Below are positions 4,544 through 12,366 of a stretch of 12,366 nucleotides of DNA, in pieces. The DNA lies in NCBI GenBank assembly GCA_016873905.1, contig VGVU01000030.1, positions 1 to 12,366 of the forward strand, in the 5' to 3' direction. The position numbers and the translations under genes were made by a program. Every line of letters begins with the position of its first letter. The first letter of the stretch is position 1. The stretch is from Betaproteobacteria bacterium (GTDB lineage Bacteria > Pseudomonadota > Gammaproteobacteria > Burkholderiales > Thiobacillaceae). The notes under the pieces are model-generated. The model worked only from the letters and a program-made list of their open reading frames with translations, ran no database searches and had not been told where the DNA came from.

Positions 4544-5014
4544 ATGTTCAGGGGTCATTCGCATCTGGCGTTGGACGGGAAGGGCCGTTTGGCCATTCCG
4601 GCGCGTTATCGCGAGCTGTTGCAGGCGCAGTGTGCCGGACGCCTGATCGTCACCCTGGACCCCTCTTCCTGCCTGCTTCTCTACCCCTTCCCGGAATGGG
4701 AGCCGATCGAGCGCAAGCTCAATGCCCTGCCCAGCTTTAACCCGGTCAGCCGTCTGATGCAGCGCGTGTTGGTTGGCTCGGCGTCTGATGTGGAATTGGA
4801 CGGTGCCGGGCGGATCTTGCTGCCCGCGGCCCTGCGTGAGCGCGTGGGCCTGGACAAGGGGGTTGTGCTGGTCGGCCAGGGGAACAAATTCGAGATCTGG
4901 TCGGAGACGGCGTGGGCAGCTCTTTACGCCTCGGCCAACGAACTGCCAGGTCAACTGGTGGCGGCCATGCAGGCAGGAGATATCCCGGATGATCTCAGGG
5001 ACTTCTCGCTGTGA
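4544..5014 (+). CDS. mraZ: Transcriptional regulator MraZ
   Basis: The 156-residue protein has two AbrB-like swapped-hairpin halves, each with a DxxGR signature: Asp11-Gly-Lys-Gly-Arg15 in LALDGKGRLAIPARYR, and Asp86-Gly-Ala-Gly-Arg90 in VELDGAGRILLP. The blocks CLLLYPFPEWE (43-52) and LVGQGNKFEIW (109-119) also agree with E. coli MraZ. The family forms ring-shaped oligomers that bind tandem TGGGN boxes and repress the dcw promoter; such boxes lie directly upstream. ATG at 4544 is chosen because MFRG is the family's usual N-terminus. A longer frame from GTG at 4484 would overlap the operator and add 20 unconserved residues. The ribosome binding site is weak. The stop codon overlaps the rsmH start by 4 bp. 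Confidence 0.96.
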   Translation: MFRGHSHLALDGKGRLAIPARYRELLQAQCAGRLIVTLDPSSCLLLYPFPEWEPIERKLNALPSFNPVSRLMQRVLVGSASDVELDGAGRILLPAALRERVGLDKGVVLVGQGNKFEIWSETAWAALYASANELPGQLVAAMQAGDIPDDLRDFSL

Positions 5015-5952
5015 GCGCGTCCGGCGCCCATATTCCCGTCTTGTTGACGGAGGCGGTCGCGGCCCTGGCGATCCGTGCCGATGGCACTTATGTCGATGCC
5101 ACCTTTGGTCGGGGCGGTCACAGCCGCGCCATCTTGGCGGCCTTGGGCGCGGAGGGGCATCTGATTGCGCTGGATCGCGATCCGCAGGCCATTGCCGAGG
5201 GTCAGTCACTGGCGCACAGCGATTCGCGCTTCCAGATCGTTCACGCCCCGTTCAGCCGTCTGGCGGAGACCTTGCAGGCGCTGGGGATCGCGCAGGTCGA
5301 CGGCATTTTGCTCGACATCGGCGTTTCCAGTCCGCAGATCGATCAGACCGAACGGGGTTTCAGCTTTCGGGGCGACGCACCGCTCGACATGCGCATGGAT
5401 ACGACGACCGGCATGAGTGCGGCGGAGTGGTTGGCCCTGGCGCCCGAGGCCGAGATTGCCGAGGTGGTGCGTGATTACGGCGAGGAGCGCTTTGCGCGGG
5501 CGATTGCGCGGGCGATTGTCGCGGCGCGCCAGCAAGAGCCGTTGCTCCGCACACGCCAGTTGGCCGAGATCTGTCAGCGCACCGTCCGGACTCGTGAACC
5601 GGGGCAGGACCCGGCCACGCGCACTTTTCAGGCGGTGCGGATTTACATTAACCGGGAGCTTGAAGAGCTGGCGGAGGTCCTCCCGCAGGCGCTGGGTGCA
5701 TTGTGTCCCGGCGGAAGGCTGGCTGTGATCAGCTTCCATTCCCTCGAAGATCGCCAGGTCAAGCAATTCATGCGTGCAGAGGCGCAGGGGCCGCAGATCC
5801 CTGCCGAGGTTCCGATGCCGGCCCATCTTCTGCCGCAGGGGCGTTTGATCCTGGTGGGCAGGGCGATTCGTGCCGGCGCTGAAGAATTGCGCGGCAATCC
5901 ACGGGCGCGTAGCGCGGTGTTGAGAGTGGCTGAACGGCGGGGTCCGCCATGA
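5011..5952 (+). CDS. rsmH: 16S rRNA N4-C1402 methyltransferase RsmH (MraW)
   Basis: At 313 residues this equals E. coli RsmH in length and aligns throughout. It transfers a methyl group from S-adenosylmethionine to N4 of C1402 in 16S rRNA; RsmI, encoded upstream of rnpB, modifies the ribose of the same residue. SAM-binding elements are VDATFGRGGHSRAIL (28-42) and LIALDRDPQA (51-60). Further family blocks are GILLDIGVSSPQID, RGFSFRGDAPLDMRMD, ATRTFQAVRIYINREL, VISFHSLEDRQVKQFM and the C-terminal NPRARSAVLRVAER. The start is GTG at 5011, overlapping the mraZ stop (GTGA), with AGGGA about 10 nt upstream. An exact 12-bp tandem duplication (5494-5505, 5506-5517) encodes ARAI twice and leaves the reading frame intact. 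Confidence 0.97.
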   Translation: MSASGAHIPVLLTEAVAALAIRADGTYVDATFGRGGHSRAILAALGAEGHLIALDRDPQAIAEGQSLAHSDSRFQIVHAPFSRLAETLQALGIAQVDGILLDIGVSSPQIDQTERGFSFRGDAPLDMRMDTTTGMSAAEWLALAPEAEIAEVVRDYGEERFARAIARAIVAARQQEPLLRTRQLAEICQRTVRTREPGQDPATRTFQAVRIYINRELEELAEVLPQALGALCPGGRLAVISFHSLEDRQVKQFMRAEAQGPQIPAEVPMPAHLLPQGRLILVGRAIRAGAEELRGNPRARSAVLRVAERRGPP

Positions 5953-6278
5953 CCCGGATCGATATCTTTCTTGTGCTGCTCATAACGGTCAGCGCACTGG
6001 CTGTTGTGACGGCGCGCCATGAGGCGCGCAAGTTGTTTCTGGATTTACAGCAGGTGCAAAAAACGGGACGCGACCTAGAGGTGGAGTGGGAGCGCCTCTT
6101 GCTCAAGCAGGCGAGTTGGGCCATGTACCACAAGGTTGAGGCAATCGCGACTCAGCGTCTTGGGATGAATCATCCGGATGCCTCCCATATTCGTGTGCTG
6201 GCTGCGGAGACTGAGCTGAACAGTGGGGCCGTAAATGCCTCGGGGACAGGCTCGTCAGGGCCGAAGGTGGGGCGATGA
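5949..6278 (+). CDS. ftsL: Cell division protein FtsL
   Basis: The small 109-residue protein is identified by topology and position, as FtsL sequences are poorly conserved. A single transmembrane helix occupies about residues 5-21 (IDIFLVLLITVSALAVV). A leucine-rich periplasmic segment follows that should form a coiled coil (about 22-65: ARKLFLDLQQVQKTGRDLEVEWERLLL). The LGM at the end of the conserved part and the dissimilar Gly/Ser-rich tail are typical. FtsL joins FtsB and FtsQ and helps activate the FtsWI synthase at the septum. The cytoplasmic tail is only about four residues, much shorter than the roughly 35 of E. coli FtsL. The start overlaps the rsmH stop and the stop overlaps the ftsI start, both as ATGA. 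Confidence 0.9.
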   Translation: MTRIDIFLVLLITVSALAVVTARHEARKLFLDLQQVQKTGRDLEVEWERLLLKQASWAMYHKVEAIATQRLGMNHPDASHIRVLAAETELNSGAVNASGTGSSGPKVGR

Positions 6279-8002
6279 AAACGCGCCGTTCGCCGTCCAT
6301 GAAGATTGATCTGCAGCGCTGGCGCATGCAGCTCGTCATGCTGCTGATCTTCGGCGCCTTTATTGGGCTGGTAGGTCGCCTCCTCTATATGCAGACTTTT
6401 CAGAAGGACTTTCTGGTCAAACAGAGCGACCTGCGCGTCAAACGAAAGGTCGAGATTCCGGCTCACCGGGGCATGCTGCTGGATGCGCGCGGGGAGCATC
6501 TGGCCATCAGCATTCCGGCCGCCGCCATTGTGCTTAATGCGCGCGAGGCGGAGATCACGCCGGCCCAGATCACGCAACTGGCCACGGGGCTGGCGATCAA
6601 CCGGGCCTGGTTGGAGGGTTTGGTGCGCGACAAGAAGGCCAGCTTTGTCTATCTGCGCCGGCAAGTGCCTGCAGAAGACGCGGAGGCCGTGATGGCGCTC
6701 AAGATCAAGGGGGTGAGCAGCCGGCCGGAATATCGTCGTTATTACACGGCGGGCGACACGATGGCGCAGGTCCTTGGCGTGACCAATGTGGAAGACAAGG
6801 GATTGGAAGGCATTGAGCTGTCCTATCAATCGGCGTTGGCCGGAGTGCCTGGTCTGAAGTCGGTCATTCGCGACCGCTCGGGCAACATTGTCGAGGAGTT
6901 GGATCTCGTCCGTTTGCCTAAGCATGGGCATGATCTGACGCTCAGTCTCAATTCACAGATCCAGTATCTGGCCTACCGGGAATTACAGGCGGCCTTTGAA
7001 AAATTCCGCGCGCAAAGGGCCAGCGCCGTGGTTCTGGATGCGCGCACGGGAGAGATTCTGGCCATCGCCAATTATCCGGCCTACAACCCGAATGATCGCG
7101 CGACGATGACTCAGGCGCGGGCGCGGAATCATGCGGCAGTCGATGCCTTCGAGCCAGGTTCGACCATGAAGCCGATCTTTATCTCTGCGGCGCTTGAGCG
7201 CGGAATTGTCAAACCGTCCAGTCGCTATGATGCCAGCGAGAATCTGGTGCTCTCGGGCAAACAGATTCGCGACACACATCCCAAGGGCGTCATCACGGTG
7301 GCTGAGGCCATTCAGGTGTCGAGTAATGTCGTGATGGCCAAGATCGCCGTCAGCATGGACGACAGCGATATCCATGACATCTACACCCGCAGCGGCTTTG
7401 GCAAGGCGCCGGGTTCGGGCCTGCCCGGCGAGACCCGAGGTCAGATGCACAGCTTGAAGTCCAAGTGGAAGCCCATCGAAAAAGGGGCCCTGGCCTATGG
7501 CCACGGCATTTCCATCAGCCTGCTTCAGTTGGCGCGGGCCTACACCATGTTCGCCAATGACGGGTTGTTGATGCCGCTGACGGTTGAGAAACGCAGCGCT
7601 CCGGTGGTGGGTGAGCGGGTGATTAGCCAAGCGACGGCACAACAGGTGCGGACGATGCTGGAGATGGTGACGCAGGAGGGGGGTACGGCACCCAAGGCGC
7701 GTGTGCCCGGGTATCGCGTGGCAGGCAAGACGGGCACCGCGCACAAATTGATCGACGGCTCTTTTGCGGGCAATCGCTATAGCGCCTCTTTCGTGGGCAT
7801 GGCCCCGGCCTCCAATCCTCGCGTGGTCATCGCTGTCATGGTGGATGAGCCGAGTACAGGCGTCTATTACGCGGGTGAGGTCGCCGCGCCGGTGTTCTCG
7901 CGCATCATGGCCGGCACCTTGCGTTTCCTCGCCTTGCCGCCGGATGCGCCGATGCAATCTTTGCCGCCGGTGCGTACCCCGGTGGTGGCGGAGGCGGTAT
8001 GA
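6275..8002 (+). CDS. ftsI: Peptidoglycan D,D-transpeptidase FtsI (PBP3)
   Basis: The 575-residue class B penicillin-binding protein is the septal transpeptidase that works with FtsW. It has a short cytoplasmic tail and one membrane helix at about 18-38. A pedestal domain follows with the RG....D..G..LA block (HRGMLLDARGEHLAIS, 64-79) and YPAYNPND (267-274). The transpeptidase domain has all three active-site motifs: Ser296-Thr-Met-Lys299 (nucleophile Ser296), Ser349-Ser-Asn351 and Lys485-Thr-Gly487. The length is close to E. coli FtsI (588), whose C-terminal end is processed. The start ATG at 6275 overlaps the ftsL stop and has AAGGTGGGG upstream. A second ATG at 6299 is possible but lacks a ribosome binding site. 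The stop overlaps the murE start. Confidence 0.97.
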   Translation: MKTRRSPSMKIDLQRWRMQLVMLLIFGAFIGLVGRLLYMQTFQKDFLVKQSDLRVKRKVEIPAHRGMLLDARGEHLAISIPAAAIVLNAREAEITPAQITQLATGLAINRAWLEGLVRDKKASFVYLRRQVPAEDAEAVMALKIKGVSSRPEYRRYYTAGDTMAQVLGVTNVEDKGLEGIELSYQSALAGVPGLKSVIRDRSGNIVEELDLVRLPKHGHDLTLSLNSQIQYLAYRELQAAFEKFRAQRASAVVLDARTGEILAIANYPAYNPNDRATMTQARARNHAAVDAFEPGSTMKPIFISAALERGIVKPSSRYDASENLVLSGKQIRDTHPKGVITVAEAIQVSSNVVMAKIAVSMDDSDIHDIYTRSGFGKAPGSGLPGETRGQMHSLKSKWKPIEKGALAYGHGISISLLQLARAYTMFANDGLLMPLTVEKRSAPVVGERVISQATAQQVRTMLEMVTQEGGTAPKARVPGYRVAGKTGTAHKLIDGSFAGNRYSASFVGMAPASNPRVVIAVMVDEPSTGVYYAGEVAAPVFSRIMAGTLRFLALPPDAPMQSLPPVRTPVVAEAV

Positions 8003-9468
8003 CGGATTCCCGGCTTGACACCCTGCTGGCCGCCTTGCGCGAGCGTATGCCACGCGCCGCTCTGACCGCAGACAGCCGCCGCGTGCGGCCCGGCGACATT
8101 TTCCTGGCCTGGCCCGGCGCGGTGCATGATGGCCGCGCCCATATCGCCGCAGCGGTGGAGGCGGGTGCGGCTGCCGTGGTCTGGGAGCCCGCCGAGTTTG
8201 TGTGGCCAGCGGATGTCCGCGTTGAGAACTTTGCGCTGGCGGGTCTGGCGCGCCTGGCGGCCAGGTTGGCGGTCGAGTGGTATGGCGATCCATCCAGCCG
8301 CTTGTGGAGCATTGGCATTACCGGCACCAACGGCAAGACCTCTTGTTCGCACTGGATCGCCGAGGCGCTGACGCGTGTTGGTCGCAAGACCGCCATTGTC
8401 GGCACCCTGGGCAACGGTCTCGTCAATGCCATGCACGGCAGTAGCCACACCACGCCGGATGCCGTCACGCTCCAAGGCCTGCTGGCCGGGTTTGCCGATG
8501 AGGGGGCTGCGGCGCTGGCCATGGAGGTGTCTTCACATGCGCTCGACCAGGGCCGTGTAACCGGCATGCATTTTGATGTGGCCGTGCTCACCAATCTGTC
8601 GCGCGACCATCTCGATTATCACGGCGATATGGAGGCTTACGCCGCCGCCAAGTCACGGTTGTTTGCCTGGCCAGGACTCAAGGCCGCCGTGCTCAATCTG
8701 GATGACGCGCTGGGTGCGCGCCTCGCCACCGAGCTGGCCGGGCGTGTGCCGCAGGTGCTGACTTACGGCATCCATCAGGGCGATATCCACACCGAGGCCT
8801 TGCAGATGGATGCGGACGGCGTGCGTTTTATGCTGGTTACGCCCGTGGGCACTGTGGCCGTGCGCTCACCGCTGTTGGGCCGTTTTAATGCCGAAAATCT
8901 ACTGGCGGTGTCTGGGGCCTTGCTGGCCAGCGGCCTGTCGCTGGCCGAGGTGGCGGCACAACTGGAACAGTTCACGCCGGTGGCCGGGCGTCTGCAAGTG
9001 CTGCCGCGTGAAGCGGGCGGCCCACGGGTGGTCATTGACTACGCCCACACCCCGGATGCGCTGGAAAAAGTGCTGGCAACGCTGCGCCCGATTACCGCCG
9101 GTCGCCTGTGTTGCGTATTCGGTTGTGGGGGTGGGCGCGATCGCGGCAAGCGGCCCTTGATGGGGACGGCCGTCGCCCAGGGCGCGGACTGCGCCATTGT
9201 CACCAGTGACAACCCGCGTCATGAAGACCCCCAGACCATCCTGAACGACATCCTTGTTGCCATGCCCGCCGGGCAGCGCGCCCTGGTTGATCGCGGTGCC
9301 GCCATTCTCGCGGCCATCGCGGAGGCTGAGGCCGACGATGTGGTGCTGATCGCGGGCAAGGGTCACGAGAATTACCAAGAGATTGGCGGGCAGCGCCTGC
9401 CGTTCTCGGATGCCGCCGTTGCCCGGCAGGCGTTGAAGAACCGAGGAAGTACGCATGAGATTGCTTGA
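7999..9468 (+). CDS. murE: UDP-MurNAc-L-Ala-D-Glu:meso-diaminopimelate ligase MurE
   Basis: This 489-residue cytoplasmic Mur ligase adds the third stem-peptide residue using ATP. The N-terminal UDP-binding domain includes TADSRRVRPGDIFLAWPG (23-40). The central ATPase domain has the P-loop Gly109-Thr-Asn-Gly-Lys113-Thr, EVSSHAL (176-182), NLSRDHLDYHG (199-209) and Lys218, the equivalent of the carbamoylated lysine. The C-terminal domain contains DYAHTPDALEKVL (347-359), GCGGGRDRGKRPLMG and SDNPRHEDP (403-411). Asp404-Asn-Pro-Arg407 is the motif that selects meso-diaminopimelate over lysine, so the wall is predicted to be the usual Gram-negative DAP type. The start overlaps the ftsI stop as ATGA, and its 3' end overlaps murF by 14 bp. 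Confidence 0.97.
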   Translation: MTDSRLDTLLAALRERMPRAALTADSRRVRPGDIFLAWPGAVHDGRAHIAAAVEAGAAAVVWEPAEFVWPADVRVENFALAGLARLAARLAVEWYGDPSSRLWSIGITGTNGKTSCSHWIAEALTRVGRKTAIVGTLGNGLVNAMHGSSHTTPDAVTLQGLLAGFADEGAAALAMEVSSHALDQGRVTGMHFDVAVLTNLSRDHLDYHGDMEAYAAAKSRLFAWPGLKAAVLNLDDALGARLATELAGRVPQVLTYGIHQGDIHTEALQMDADGVRFMLVTPVGTVAVRSPLLGRFNAENLLAVSGALLASGLSLAEVAAQLEQFTPVAGRLQVLPREAGGPRVVIDYAHTPDALEKVLATLRPITAGRLCCVFGCGGGRDRGKRPLMGTAVAQGADCAIVTSDNPRHEDPQTILNDILVAMPAGQRALVDRGAAILAAIAEAEADDVVLIAGKGHENYQEIGGQRLPFSDAAVARQALKNRGSTHEIA

Positions 9469-10813
9469 AGCCGCCGCCGCATTGAAGGCCAATGCCATCG
9501 GCTCCGATGTCGCGTGGGATCGCGTCGTTACCGACAGCCGTGGCGATGTCGCCGGGGCCTTGTTCGTTGCCCTGCGGGGTGAGCATTTTGATGCCCACCT
9601 GTTCGTTGCCGATGTGCTGGCGCGCGGGGCCGCAGCCGTGATGATCGCTGCGGATTCCGGGCTTGATGTGTCCCCCGCCCTCGTGGTGGCAGACACCCGC
9701 ATCGGCCTGGGCCAACTCGCGGCCTGGCATCGCCGCCAGATGCCGGCCAGGCTGGTGGCCATCACGGGTAGCAACGGCAAGACCACGGTGAAAGAAATGA
9801 CGGCCGCCATCCTGCGCGCTGAGGCGGGGGAAGACGCGGTTTTGGCCACCCAGGGCAATCTCAACAACGACTACGGGCTGCCGCTGACCCTGCTGAAACT
9901 GACCGCAGCGCATCGTTATTGCGTGGCCGAGATGGGCATGAACCACGCTGGCGAACTGGATTACCTGACGCATATCGCCACGCCGGATGTGGCCCTGGTC
10001 AACAACGCCCAGCGCGCCCATCTGCAAGGCCTGGGTACGCTGGAGGCGGTGGCTCGCGCCAAGGGTGAGATTTATGCCGGGCTGCGCGCGGAGGGTATCG
10101 CCATCATCAACGCCGACGATGCCCATGCCGGGCTGTGGCGCACTCTGGTCGGCGCCCACCCGGTGCTGACCTTTGGCCTGGGGGAGAACGCCGACATTCG
10201 CGCCGAGCGTTCGGCCCTCAATCCGCCGTCCGCATCCCTGACCTTGCACACCCCGCAGGGCCGTATCGAAACTCCGTTCGCTGCGCTGGGCGAACACAAC
10301 ACGCGCAACGCGGCGGCCGCAACGGCTGCCGCCCTGGCGTTGGGCGCGTCGAGCGATGCCGTGGCTCGCGGTCTGGCGGGTTATGCCGGGGTCAAGGGTC
10401 GCCTGCAGATGCACGACTGCATTCTGGGGGCGCGTCTGATCGACGATACCTACAACGCCAATCCCGATTCGGTGTCGGCGGCCATCGCTGTACTCGCCGC
10501 CTTGCCGGGCGAGCGGATTCTGGTGCTGGGGGATATGGGTGAGTTGGGGCCGGACGCCGCCGCCTTGCATGCTGAAATTGGCCAGCGTGCCAAGGCCGCC
10601 GGCATCCATCGTCTGCTCGCCTTCGGCGCTTTGGCTGTGCATGCGGCGCGGGCCTTTGGCGAGGGCGGCCAGCATTTTGAGTTGATCGAAGATCTGTTGG
10701 CTGGGGTGGAGCAGGCGCTGGGTCCGCAGGTGACGGTGCTGGTGAAGGGTTCGCGCTTCATGAAGATGGAGCGTGTGGTGCAATCCTTTGTGGAGGCGAA
10801 GTTATGCTCTTGA
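9455..10813 (+). CDS. murF: UDP-MurNAc-tripeptide:D-Ala-D-Ala ligase MurF
   Basis: At 452 residues this matches E. coli MurF (452). It joins D-Ala-D-Ala to UDP-MurNAc-tripeptide, completing the cytoplasmic pentapeptide precursor. The N-terminal domain carries VVTDSRGDVAGALFVALRGEHFD (24-46). The ATPase domain has the P-loop Gly105-Ser-Asn-Gly-Lys109-Thr-Thr, NLNNDYGLPLTLL (135-147), AEMGMNHAGEL (158-168) and NNAQRAHL (183-190), with Lys203 in the expected carbamoyl-lysine position. The C-terminal domain has DDTYNANPDS (330-339), LGDMGELG (358-365) and VLVKGSRFMKME near the end. A good ribosome binding site GAGGAA lies 7 nt before ATG 9455, inside murE. The reading frames overlap by 14 bp with murE and 10 bp with mraY. 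Confidence 0.97.
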   Translation: MRLLEAAAALKANAIGSDVAWDRVVTDSRGDVAGALFVALRGEHFDAHLFVADVLARGAAAVMIAADSGLDVSPALVVADTRIGLGQLAAWHRRQMPARLVAITGSNGKTTVKEMTAAILRAEAGEDAVLATQGNLNNDYGLPLTLLKLTAAHRYCVAEMGMNHAGELDYLTHIATPDVALVNNAQRAHLQGLGTLEAVARAKGEIYAGLRAEGIAIINADDAHAGLWRTLVGAHPVLTFGLGENADIRAERSALNPPSASLTLHTPQGRIETPFAALGEHNTRNAAAATAAALALGASSDAVARGLAGYAGVKGRLQMHDCILGARLIDDTYNANPDSVSAAIAVLAALPGERILVLGDMGELGPDAAALHAEIGQRAKAAGIHRLLAFGALAVHAARAFGEGGQHFELIEDLLAGVEQALGPQVTVLVKGSRFMKMERVVQSFVEAKLCS

Positions 10814-11889
10814 TGTTGGCTCAGTGGCTTGGCCACGATGTGCGTGCCTTCAATGTGTTCCAGTACATCACCCTGCGGGCGGTGCTGGCGGCGCTGACGG
10901 CGCTGGCGATTTCCTTCGTTATCGGCCCGGCCTTGATTCGCTGGCTGGCGGCCAAAAAGGTCGGCCAGGCCGTGCGCACCGATGGACCGCAAACTCATCT
11001 TGTCAAACAAGGCACGCCGACCATGGGTGGAGTGTTGATTCTGGTCGCCATTACCTTGACTACGCTGCTGTGGGCGGATCTTTCCAGCCGCTATGTGTGG
11101 GCAACGCTGGTGACGCTGATGGGTTTCGGCATCATTGGCTGGGTCGATGACTGGCGCAAGGTGGTGTACCGCGACCCGAAGGGCCTGGCCTCGCGCTGGA
11201 AATATTTCTGGCAGTCGGTGATCGCCCTTATCGTGGCGCTGTGGCTGGCCTATTCCGCACATCTGCCCGCACAAACCGAGCTGATTGTGCCCTTCTTCAA
11301 GGAAGTCGCCATTCCACTGGGCACTGTCGGTTTCGTCATCCTGGCCTATTTTGTCATTGTCGGCGCCAGCAACGCGGTCAACCTGACCGATGGCGCAGAC
11401 GGTCTGGCCATCCTGCCGACCGTGATGGTGGGCGGCGCGCTGGGCATCTTCGCCTATGTCGCAGGCCACGCGGTGTTCGCAAAATATCTGGTGCTCCCCT
11501 ACATTCCGGGGGCCGGCGAACTGGTCATCATCTGCTCCGCCATCGTCGGCGCAGGTCTCGCCTTCTTGTGGTTCAACGCCTATCCCGCCGAGGTATTCAT
11601 GGGCGATGTCGGTGCGCTGGCCTTGGGCGGCGCGCTGGGCGTGATCGCGGTCATCGTGCGTCAGGAGATCGTGCTGTTCATCATGGGCGGCGTGTTCGTC
11701 GCCGAAACGGTGTCGGTGATGATCCAGGTCGCCAGCTACAAATTGCGTGGCAAGCGCGTCTTCCTGATGGCACCCATCCATCACCACTTCGAGATCAAGG
11801 GCTGGAAGGAAAACCAGGTCGTGGTGCGCTTCTGGATCATCTCGATGATGCTGGTGTTGATTGGCCTCTCAACCCTGAAGCTGAGATAG
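10804..11889 (+). CDS. mraY: Phospho-MurNAc-pentapeptide transferase MraY
   Basis: This 361-residue integral membrane enzyme (E. coli 360) moves phospho-MurNAc-pentapeptide from UDP to undecaprenyl phosphate, making lipid I on the inner face of the cytoplasmic membrane. About ten hydrophobic segments are visible. Catalytic and magnesium-site motifs are present: VDDWRK with Asp115 and Asp116, NLTDGADGLA with Asp196 and Asp199, FMGDVGALALGG with Asp268, and the cytoplasmic histidine loop MAPIHHHFE (322-330). Early blocks KKVGQAVRTDGPQTH and GTPTMGG are also typical. E. coli has Ser after GDVG where this protein has Ala, a variant I recall in betaproteobacterial MraY. The start at 10804 lies inside murF. 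The stop precedes murD by 2 bp. Confidence 0.98.
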   Translation: MLLMLAQWLGHDVRAFNVFQYITLRAVLAALTALAISFVIGPALIRWLAAKKVGQAVRTDGPQTHLVKQGTPTMGGVLILVAITLTTLLWADLSSRYVWATLVTLMGFGIIGWVDDWRKVVYRDPKGLASRWKYFWQSVIALIVALWLAYSAHLPAQTELIVPFFKEVAIPLGTVGFVILAYFVIVGASNAVNLTDGADGLAILPTVMVGGALGIFAYVAGHAVFAKYLVLPYIPGAGELVIICSAIVGAGLAFLWFNAYPAEVFMGDVGALALGGALGVIAVIVRQEIVLFIMGGVFVAETVSVMIQVASYKLRGKRVFLMAPIHHHFEIKGWKENQVVVRFWIISMMLVLIGLSTLKLR

Positions 11890-11891
11890 AC

Positions 11892-12366
11892 ATGTCCCGC
11901 GCACGCACAGACATCAACGGTATCAAGGCCCTGGTCGTAGGACTGGGCGATACCGGTGCGTCTTGCGTGCGCTGGTTATTGGCGCAAGGGGCCGTGGTGC
12001 GCGGTACGGACTCGCGTGAAGCACCGCCGCATGCGGCCATCTTGCCAACGGAGTCTCTGACCCTGGGCCGTTTCGACGCCGCAGATTTCGCCTGGGCCGA
12101 GATGATTGTGGTCAGCCCCGGCGTTGCTGTGGCCACGCCCGAGATTGCCGCTGCGGCCAAGGCGGGAAAGGATATCGTCGGCGATGTCGAGCTCTTTGCC
12201 CGCGCCCTTGCGGAGGATGCCAGTCAGGTCATTGCCATCACCGGATCCAACGGCAAGAGCACCGTTACCAGTCTGGTTGGGCATCTATGCGCCGCCGCTG
12301 GCAAGGAGACCGTCGTGGCCGGCAATATCGGCCTGCCGGTTCTGGACGCGCTTCTGGCTGGAAAAC
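11892..12366 (+). CDS. murD: UDP-MurNAc-L-Ala:D-Glu ligase MurD, N-terminal part, cut by the window edge
   Basis: The visible 158 codons cover the N-terminal domain and the start of the ATPase domain of this cytoplasmic ligase, which adds D-glutamate to UDP-MurNAc-L-alanine. Seen are the Rossmann-like start IKALVVGLGDTGASCVRWLL (11-30), the block MIVVSPGVAVATPEIAAA (71-88), IVGDVELFARAL (95-106), the P-loop Gly118-Ser-Asn-Gly-Lys122-Ser-Thr and GNIGLPVLDAL (144-154). All agree with E. coli MurD, and the reading frame is open to the edge. ATG at 11892 follows the mraY stop by 2 bp; only a weak GAG lies upstream, so it probably relies on coupling to mraY. About two thirds of the expected protein (roughly 440-450 residues in total) lies outside the window. 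Confidence 0.96.
   Translation, partial: MSRARTDINGIKALVVGLGDTGASCVRWLLAQGAVVRGTDSREAPPHAAILPTESLTLGRFDAADFAWAEMIVVSPGVAVATPEIAAAAKAGKDIVGDVELFARALAEDASQVIAITGSNGKSTVTSLVGHLCAAAGKETVVAGNIGLPVLDALLAGK

Noticed and set aside
6983..8293. A 436-codon minus-strand frame over ftsI and murE
   Set aside because: It crosses the boundary of two well-supported genes on the opposite strand and shows no recognisable family.
9200..11787. Very long minus-strand open frames (527 and 445 codons) across murE, murF and mraY
   Set aside because: They are antisense to three conserved, fully intact genes and their translations are rich in His, Gln and Arg without domain signatures, as expected for shadows in GC-rich DNA.

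Overview
The window is chromosomal DNA of a proteobacterium, either gamma- or betaproteobacterial. Every protein I can read resembles its proteobacterial counterpart closely. The order rsmI - rnpB - mraZ - rsmH - ftsL - ftsI - murE - murF - mraY - murD matches the arrangement I recall from Pseudomonas-type genomes. The meso-diaminopimelate-type MurE (DNPR motif) and the DolP-type outer-membrane lipoprotein both point to a Gram-negative cell. No mobile element, CRISPR array, tRNA or phage gene was seen. I cannot name the genus.

Layout. The left part (about 1-2784) is a minus-strand run: yraN -> dolP -> ubiD -> a MoaD-like sulfur-carrier gene that leaves the window. A 20-bp divergent gap separates yraN from rsmI on the plus strand. 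rsmI is followed after 26 bp by rnpB, the RNase P RNA (about 3704-4266). A 277-bp regulatory stretch then carries a strong sigma70-type promoter and a 10-bp-period MraZ operator. The division and cell wall (dcw) cluster starts with mraZ at 4544 and runs without a real gap into murD, which is cut by the right edge.

How the genes work together. MurE, MurF, MraY and MurD are the cytoplasmic and lipid I steps of peptidoglycan precursor synthesis. FtsI and FtsL act at the septum. MraZ is the cluster's own regulator and RsmH modifies 16S rRNA. RsmI (C1402 2'-O) and RsmH (C1402 N4) methylate the same 16S nucleotide and flank rnpB here. Successive start and stop codons overlap by 4-14 bp from mraZ to mraY, which suggests one polycistronic message with translational coupling.

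The most unusual feature is in rnpB. All conserved core elements of a type A RNase P RNA are present, but helix P12 is replaced by a domain of about 188 nt. It contains four tandem 27-nt repeats, each forming a small hairpin. One repeat carries a compensatory G-C to A-U change in the stem. This makes the RNA about 563 nt, against 377 nt in E. coli. A second point is that lpoA and diaA, which usually sit among rsmI, yraN and dolP in gammaproteobacteria, are absent from this locus.
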